This document shows positions 17,411 through 20,452 of a stretch of 20,452 nucleotides of DNA, in pieces. This DNA is from a virus. The stretch's first letter is position 1, and the number at the start of each line of letters is the position of its first letter. The notes under the pieces were generated by a model. The model made no database searches. It had not been told where the DNA came from and saw only the letters and a program-made list of their open reading frames with translations. The stretch covers positions 3,145 through 23,596 of the IMG/VR virus record IMGVR_UViG_3300008110_008300, one strand, 5' to 3'. The translations under genes and the position numbers were made by a program.

Positions 17411-17485
17411 GCCGTTGTAGCTCAGAGGAAGAGCATTCGCTTGATAAGCGAAAGGCCGACATTTCGAAATTGTCCAACGGTACCA
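17411..17485 (+). tRNA. tRNA-Ile (GAT)
   Basis: Acceptor GCCGTTG/CAACGGT; anticodon arm TTCGC-TTGATAA-GCGAA; CCA encoded. The T stem is imperfect (GACA/TGTC around TTTCGAAAT). Confidence 0.88.
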
Positions 17486-17490
17486 ATTTT

Positions 17491-17564
17491 ATCTCGCTGG
17501 TGTAATGGCAGCATCACGGTCTCCAAAACCGTTGGTCGGGGTTCGAGTCCCTGGCGGGGTGCCA
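17491..17564 (+). tRNA. tRNA-Trp (CCA)
   Basis: Acceptor ATCTCGC/GCGGGGT; anticodon loop CTCCAAA in an ACGGT/ACCGT stem; T arm CGGGG-TTCGAGT-CCCTG; CCA encoded. Confidence 0.88.
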
Positions 17565-17583
17565 AGTTTTAAAGGTTGTCAAT

Positions 17584-18072
17584 ATGAAAAAATTCGATAT
17601 AGATGAAGTCAAACAGTTCCTTGCAAAACAAGGACCAAACACCAAAGTATATCTTGGTGCTGATTCGGAAAGAATCAGAGTAAATGAAGTTTGGTATGCG
17701 GACTATGCTCTAGCAGTTGTAGTTCATATTGATGGTTGTCATGGCTGTAAGATTTTCGGTTTTGTTGACCGTGAATTGGATTACGACCATAAGAAAAGTA
17801 AACCTGCTATGCGTCTAATGACAGAAGTGTATAAGGTTTCAGAATTGTTCCAATCACTACAGGATGTGTTGGAAGATTTTCATGTAGAAGTTCATTTGGA
17901 CTTAAACAAGTCAGATGAGTTTGGTAGTTCTTGTGTTGTTCAGCAAGCAATTGGTTATATCAAAGGTACATGTAATATGACACCGATGGTTAAACCTGAT
18001 GCGCCTGCGGCTTCATTCTGTGCAGACCGGTTAAAACGGATTCTAGCAGAACAGGAATTGTCAACTATATAA
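17584..18072 (+). CDS. YkuK-like RNase H-fold protein (DUF458)
   Basis: The 162-residue product has KVYLGADSERI (first acidic residue D27), an RLMTEVYKVSE helix (E81), EVHLDLN (D106) and a C-terminal MVKPDAPAASFCADRLKRIL motif, all features of the YkuK/DUF458 family, which adopts an RNase H-like fold. Family function is not established; RNA or RNA-DNA processing is plausible. AAAGG precedes the ATG. It is the only full-length protein gene between tRNA genes (Trp and Gly), so a link with RNA maturation is tempting but unproven. Confidence 0.82.
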   Translation: MKKFDIDEVKQFLAKQGPNTKVYLGADSERIRVNEVWYADYALAVVVHIDGCHGCKIFGFVDRELDYDHKKSKPAMRLMTEVYKVSELFQSLQDVLEDFHVEVHLDLNKSDEFGSSCVVQQAIGYIKGTCNMTPMVKPDAPAASFCADRLKRILAEQELSTI

Positions 18073-18078
18073 AAATAT

Positions 18079-18152
18079 GCGGGATTAGTTTAGTGGTAAA
18101 ACGGCAGTCTTCCAAACTTCAGTTATCGGTTCGATTCCGATATCCCGCTCCA
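18079..18152 (+). tRNA. tRNA-Gly (TCC)
   Basis: Acceptor GCGGGAT/ATCCCGC; anticodon loop CTTCCAA; T arm ATCGG-TTCGATT-CCGAT; CCA encoded. The anticodon stem has one C-T mismatch. Confidence 0.9.
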
Positions 18153-18158
18153 GTTTAT

Positions 18159-18233
18159 GCAGTTGTTAGTTTAGTGGCAAAACCTCGGGTTGTGATTCCG
18201 ATATCAAGGGTTCGATTCCCTTACTTCTGCCCA
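18159..18233 (+). tRNA. tRNA-His (GTG)
   Basis: Anticodon arm TCGGG-TTGTGAT-TCCGA; T arm AAGGG-TTCGATT-CCCTT; the extra G at -1 pairs with C73; CCA encoded. The acceptor stem has two adjacent U-U mismatches. Confidence 0.87.
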
Positions 18234-18236
18234 TTT

Positions 18237-18311
18237 GCATCGTTAGCTCAGCGGTAGAGCAGCGCCCTTACAAGGCGAAGGTCAAAAGTTCAATCCTTTT
18301 ACGATGTACCA
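18237..18311 (+). tRNA. tRNA-Val (TAC)
   Basis: Acceptor GCATCGT/ACGATGT; anticodon loop CTTACAA with GCGCC/GGCGA type stem; CCA encoded. Confidence 0.92.
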
Positions 18312-18313
18312 AT

Positions 18314-18389
18314 ACCAATTTAGCTGATGTGGTCATAGCAGCGGTCTGAAGAACCGATGAAAGTGGTTCGATTCCACTAGTTGGTACCA
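18314..18389 (+). tRNA. tRNA-Phe (GAA)
   Basis: Acceptor ACCAATT/AGTTGGT; anticodon loop CTGAAGA in a CGGT/ACCG stem; T arm AGTGG-TTCGATT-CCACT; CCA encoded. Confidence 0.9.
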
Positions 18390-18393
18390 ATTT

Positions 18394-18476
18394 GCGATTG
18401 TGGTGGAATGGTATACACAGCAGACTTAAAATCTGCCGCCTTGTGCATGAGGGTTCGAATCTCTCCAGTCGCACCA
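18394..18476 (+). tRNA. tRNA-Leu (TAA)
   Basis: Acceptor GCGATTG/CAGTCGC; anticodon arm GCAGA-CTTAAAA-TCTGC; longer variable arm than the TAG isoacceptor; CCA encoded. Confidence 0.92.
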
Positions 18477-18477
18477 A

Positions 18478-18496
18478 ATTAACTCTACAAATTTTT
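18478..18496 (-). repeat. Pre-tRNA repeat, inverted copy 3
   Basis: The 19 nt are the exact reverse complement of 15264-15282 (AAAAATTTGTAGAGTTAAT) and end directly at the first base of tRNA-Arg (TCT). In one transcript it could pair with either of the two forward copies. Confidence 0.8.
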
Positions 18497-18571
18497 CTGG
18501 CCTTAGTATAATGGATAATACAGTTGCCTTCTAAGCAATCAATACAGGTTCGATTCCTGTAGGCCGGACCA
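18497..18571 (+). tRNA. tRNA-Arg (TCT)
   Basis: Acceptor CTGGCCT/AGGCCGG; anticodon arm GTTGC-CTTCTAA-GCAAT; T arm ACAGG-TTCGATT-CCTGT; CCA encoded. Confidence 0.92.
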
Positions 18572-18576
18572 AATAC

Positions 18577-18652
18577 ACGACCGTGGCCAAATGGTTAAGG
18601 CAGCAAACTCATAATTTGTTGATTGCAGGTTCAAGTCCTGCCGGTTGTACCA
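18577..18652 (+). tRNA. tRNA with CAT anticodon (Ile2 or Met)
   Basis: Acceptor ACGACCG/CGGTTGT; anticodon loop CTCATAA in a CAAA/TTTG stem; T arm GCAGG-TTCAAGT-CCTGC; CCA encoded. It is the third CAT tRNA in the window. Loop and T loop resemble E. coli tRNA-Ile2, but Met is not excluded. The reverse-strand HNH gene ends inside it. Confidence 0.88.
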
Positions 18653-19007
18653 ATTTTTCATGGTGTGGATAATGTTCTTCCATATGGCAATTGTGACATA
18701 ACACAACACATTTATTACATTCACTAACTAAAACCTCCCATTTAGTGTTGGCACACTTTCGTATATCAATTTGAAATGATTTGTCTTTCAAGTGATGAAA
18801 ACATAAACCTGAATAATTTTTGTTGTATCCACATTTTGAACATTTACCACCCAGCCTTTCCAACAATTTCTTTTTTATTTCCAATCCTCTTTCACTTTGT
18901 TTAGTGTAATTTTGGTGTTTAAGATTTATATCTTTTTGTTTGCATTTAACAGAACAAAATTTCTGTTGTTTGCCTGTTAGTACGTTGTTACAAATTTTGC
19001 AGTTCAT
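18609..19007 (-). CDS. HNH endonuclease with N-terminal zinc ribbon
   Basis: The 132-residue product starts MNCKICNNVLTGKQQKFCSVKC (zinc ribbon), then GGKCSKCGYNKNYSGLCFHHL and VVLCHNCHMEEHYPHHE, a standard zinc-stabilised HNH core of free-standing homing nucleases. AGGAGA precedes the start on the reverse strand. The last residues (VQPAGLEPAINKL) are read from the antisense strand of the tRNA gene and are probably not conserved. The gene seems to have been inserted directly behind the last tRNA. Confidence 0.82.
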   Translation of the reverse strand: MNCKICNNVLTGKQQKFCSVKCKQKDINLKHQNYTKQSERGLEIKKKLLERLGGKCSKCGYNKNYSGLCFHHLKDKSFQIDIRKCANTKWEVLVSECNKCVVLCHNCHMEEHYPHHEKLVQPAGLEPAINKL

Positions 19008-19090
19008 TTTACATATCTCCTATACAACTATATATAATTATGAGTATTTTCATAATCTAATTGTAATTTTTTAAACACCATATATAATTA

Positions 19091-19816
19091 ATGCTTGTGA
19101 AAAACCTTGTCTTATCAATTCTACTGTTAACAACAAACGCCTTTAGTATGAGCCTTACTGCTCATAGTTGGTTGGTTGCGGATGGTGATGGTAAAATTAT
19201 TCAAAGTGAAAATGAACAAGAACAAAGGTCGATAGCATCTATCACTAAAATTATGACTGCAATGGTCATAATCGATGCAGGCCAAAATCCAAAAGAAAAG
19301 ATAGGAAACTTTACAAGAGAGCAACATATACAATTGGCTCTTGTAAAGTCGAGCAATGAATCGGCTATTCTTTTATGTGATAAGTATCCTGGCGGTAAAA
19401 CGAGTTGTATTAGAGATATGAATTCTAAAGCTGTTGCACTTAATATGCCTAACACCAGGTTTGTTGAGGCATCAGGTTTAAGTCCAATGAATATTAGTAC
19501 GGGAAAAGATTTGATTGAATTGGTGCTTGCTGCAAGTTACTACCCTGAGATTGTGCAAGCAAGTAGTACACCACAAATAAAGATTCAAATTAAAAAGCAA
19601 TGGTTCATTTTCAATAACACAAATCCAATTATTGGTAAACGCCACAGGTTCATAGTAAGTAAAACGGGATTAACAAATGCGGCCGGTGGCTGTATCGTAA
19701 TGTTATTAGAGACAGACGTTGGCCGCAGACTTGTTGTGGTACTCGGTTCTAAGAATACTAGAACACGAATACCAGAAGCTGAGTTTATTGCTTTACAGAA
19801 TAATTGGCAACCATAA
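19091..19816 (+). CDS. Secreted S11-family D-Ala-D-Ala peptidase (PbpG-like)
   Basis: The 241-residue product has a signal peptide (VKNLVLSILLLTTNAFS) and the three penicillin-binding-protein motifs: SITK (50-53), SSN (87-89) and KTG (191-193), with TNAAGGC after KTG as in PbpG-type endopeptidases. S11 enzymes cut peptides in peptidoglycan in the periplasm. In a phage it may assist lysis or remodel the host wall. No ribosome site is present; TATAAT ends 2 nt before the ATG at 19091, so a GTG at 19097 is an alternative start. It is shorter than typical cellular enzymes, which carry extra C-terminal sequence. Confidence 0.88.
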   Translation: MLVKNLVLSILLLTTNAFSMSLTAHSWLVADGDGKIIQSENEQEQRSIASITKIMTAMVIIDAGQNPKEKIGNFTREQHIQLALVKSSNESAILLCDKYPGGKTSCIRDMNSKAVALNMPNTRFVEASGLSPMNISTGKDLIELVLAASYYPEIVQASSTPQIKIQIKKQWFIFNNTNPIIGKRHRFIVSKTGLTNAAGGCIVMLLETDVGRRLVVVLGSKNTRTRIPEAEFIALQNNWQP

Positions 19817-20341
19817 CCAAATACCTTGGCTCATTAACAAAGCAGATAGTGCGCCAACGGCAATACTTGCAACATACAATGCAGGTGCAACAGCTAAGAT
19901 ACTAGCTGACAATAACACAATAGCAATTTGAAATCCAGAACCAGCAAATGTCATCCAAGGACCAGACTTGCGAATTTCATCACGTTCTGCTTCAAGTGCT
20001 TTTGCTTTAGCAAATAGTTCTTTCTTACCTTCACCTGTTGCAGGCTCAGATTCATATCTGTTAATTTTAGCAGTTAACTTATCAGCCTTCTCAAATTGTT
20101 TTCTCTCAATAGCATCATCTCTTGCCATTTCAGCAAGAGTTTGTTTGATAGACTTGGCCTGAAAAAATGCCCAAGTATCATTAGCCTTAATTGTATTGTT
20201 TAATACTTTACTAGAATTGCCACTAGCAATGTAAGTATTAATGGCCAACAAAGCAGCCAAAACAGTAATAAGCCATCCTGCTTTGTCTTTGATTTGAGCT
20301 TCTCGCTCACTTCTACTAAGAGGTTTCTTTTCTTCTGACAT
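19793..20341 (-). CDS. DUF4337-like membrane protein
   Basis: The ATG at 20341 has AAAGGA upstream, giving 182 residues (an in-frame ATG 24 nt earlier is less likely). There is a transmembrane helix near residues 22-40 (WLITVLAALLAINTYIAS), then KANDTWAFFQAKSIKQTL, a charged helical middle (ERKQFEKADKLTAKINRYES) and two or three C-terminal helices (FQIAIVLLSASILAVAPALY onward). This is the DUF4337 layout; function is unknown. Its 3' end overlaps that of the peptidase gene by 24 nt on the other strand. Confidence 0.78.
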   Translation of the reverse strand: MSEEKKPLSRSEREAQIKDKAGWLITVLAALLAINTYIASGNSSKVLNNTIKANDTWAFFQAKSIKQTLAEMARDDAIERKQFEKADKLTAKINRYESEPATGEGKKELFAKAKALEAERDEIRKSGPWMTFAGSGFQIAIVLLSASILAVAPALYVASIAVGALSALLMSQGIWLWLPIIL

Positions 20342-20351
20342 ATTACATCCT

Positions 20352-20452
20352 TTATTTTTTAGCAATCATTGCTTGTATTTTTTCTTGCATCATTTTAGCC
20401 CAAAATGGTTGTGGAAAATTCCAACCTATAAATGCACCTACTGCTATCCAAA
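20352..20452 (-). CDS. Membrane protein, C-terminal part only
   Basis: A reverse-strand frame open from the right edge encodes WIAVGAFIGWNFPQPFWAKM and a basic amphipathic end (QEKIQAMIAKK). It looks like the last transmembrane helix of a small phage membrane protein. It ends 10 nt upstream of the DUF4337-like gene and is probably co-transcribed with it. Confidence 0.65.
   Translation of the reverse strand, partial: WIAVGAFIGWNFPQPFWAKMMQEKIQAMIAKK

Noticed and set aside
18609-18652. C-terminal VQPAGLEPAINKL of the HNH protein as a conserved domain
   Set aside because: This phrase is what the antisense strand of many tRNA genes encodes; it reflects the tRNA, not the nuclease.

Overview
The window is part of a tailed bacteriophage genome (Caudoviricetes), probably a large myovirus-type phage of a Gram-negative host. 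The evidence is a PhoH-type ATPase, a DexA-like exonuclease, long runs of very small genes overlapping by ATGA or similar, several free-standing homing-type nucleases, and a 25-gene tRNA array. Strong sigma70-type promoters and a boxA-like element suggest use of host RNA polymerase and host Nus factors. The host cannot be named from the sequence.

Layout. 1-1100: end of a zinc-ribbon gene, a reverse-strand NUMOD3 protein, and a GIY-YIG nuclease gene broken by a 14-bp tandem duplication. 1121-2800: phoH and small genes, closed by a strong terminator. 2843-7089: a compact chain of about 16 genes (exonuclease, cupin, HNH-HTH protein and many unknown phage proteins), nearly all overlapping their neighbours. 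7090-9350: DnaA-box-like repeats, then a stretch of repeated promoter cassettes, each driving a small gene, plus an unassigned structured RNA at 8645-8861. 9354-14980: more small early-type genes, including a GIY-YIG protein, an HExxH metallopeptidase, a YubB/Api92-like protein, a DUF2693-like SH3 protein and a GNAT-like protein, with an initiator-like tRNA at 14444.

15010-18652: the tRNA region. A promoter, a 42-codon leader ORF and a pair of mutually exclusive hairpins (antiterminator/terminator) precede 24 tRNA genes. These cover all 20 amino acids. They are interrupted by a second promoter, four non-tRNA structured spacers (two of them related to each other), a small gene overlapping tRNA-Ser and a YkuK-like RNase H-fold gene. 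18609-20452: a reverse-strand HNH gene abutting the last tRNA, a secreted S11 (D-Ala-D-Ala) peptidase, and two reverse-strand membrane protein genes.

The most unusual signals are at DNA/RNA level: (i) an 18-bp inverted repeat, TGTTGCA-N6-CAACA, upstream of five sigma70-like promoters, with a degenerate sixth copy; in three cases the -35 hexamer contains the stop codon of the preceding gene; (ii) the attenuator in front of the tRNA operon; (iii) two homologous structured RNAs between tRNA genes. All functional statements are inferred from sequence alone.
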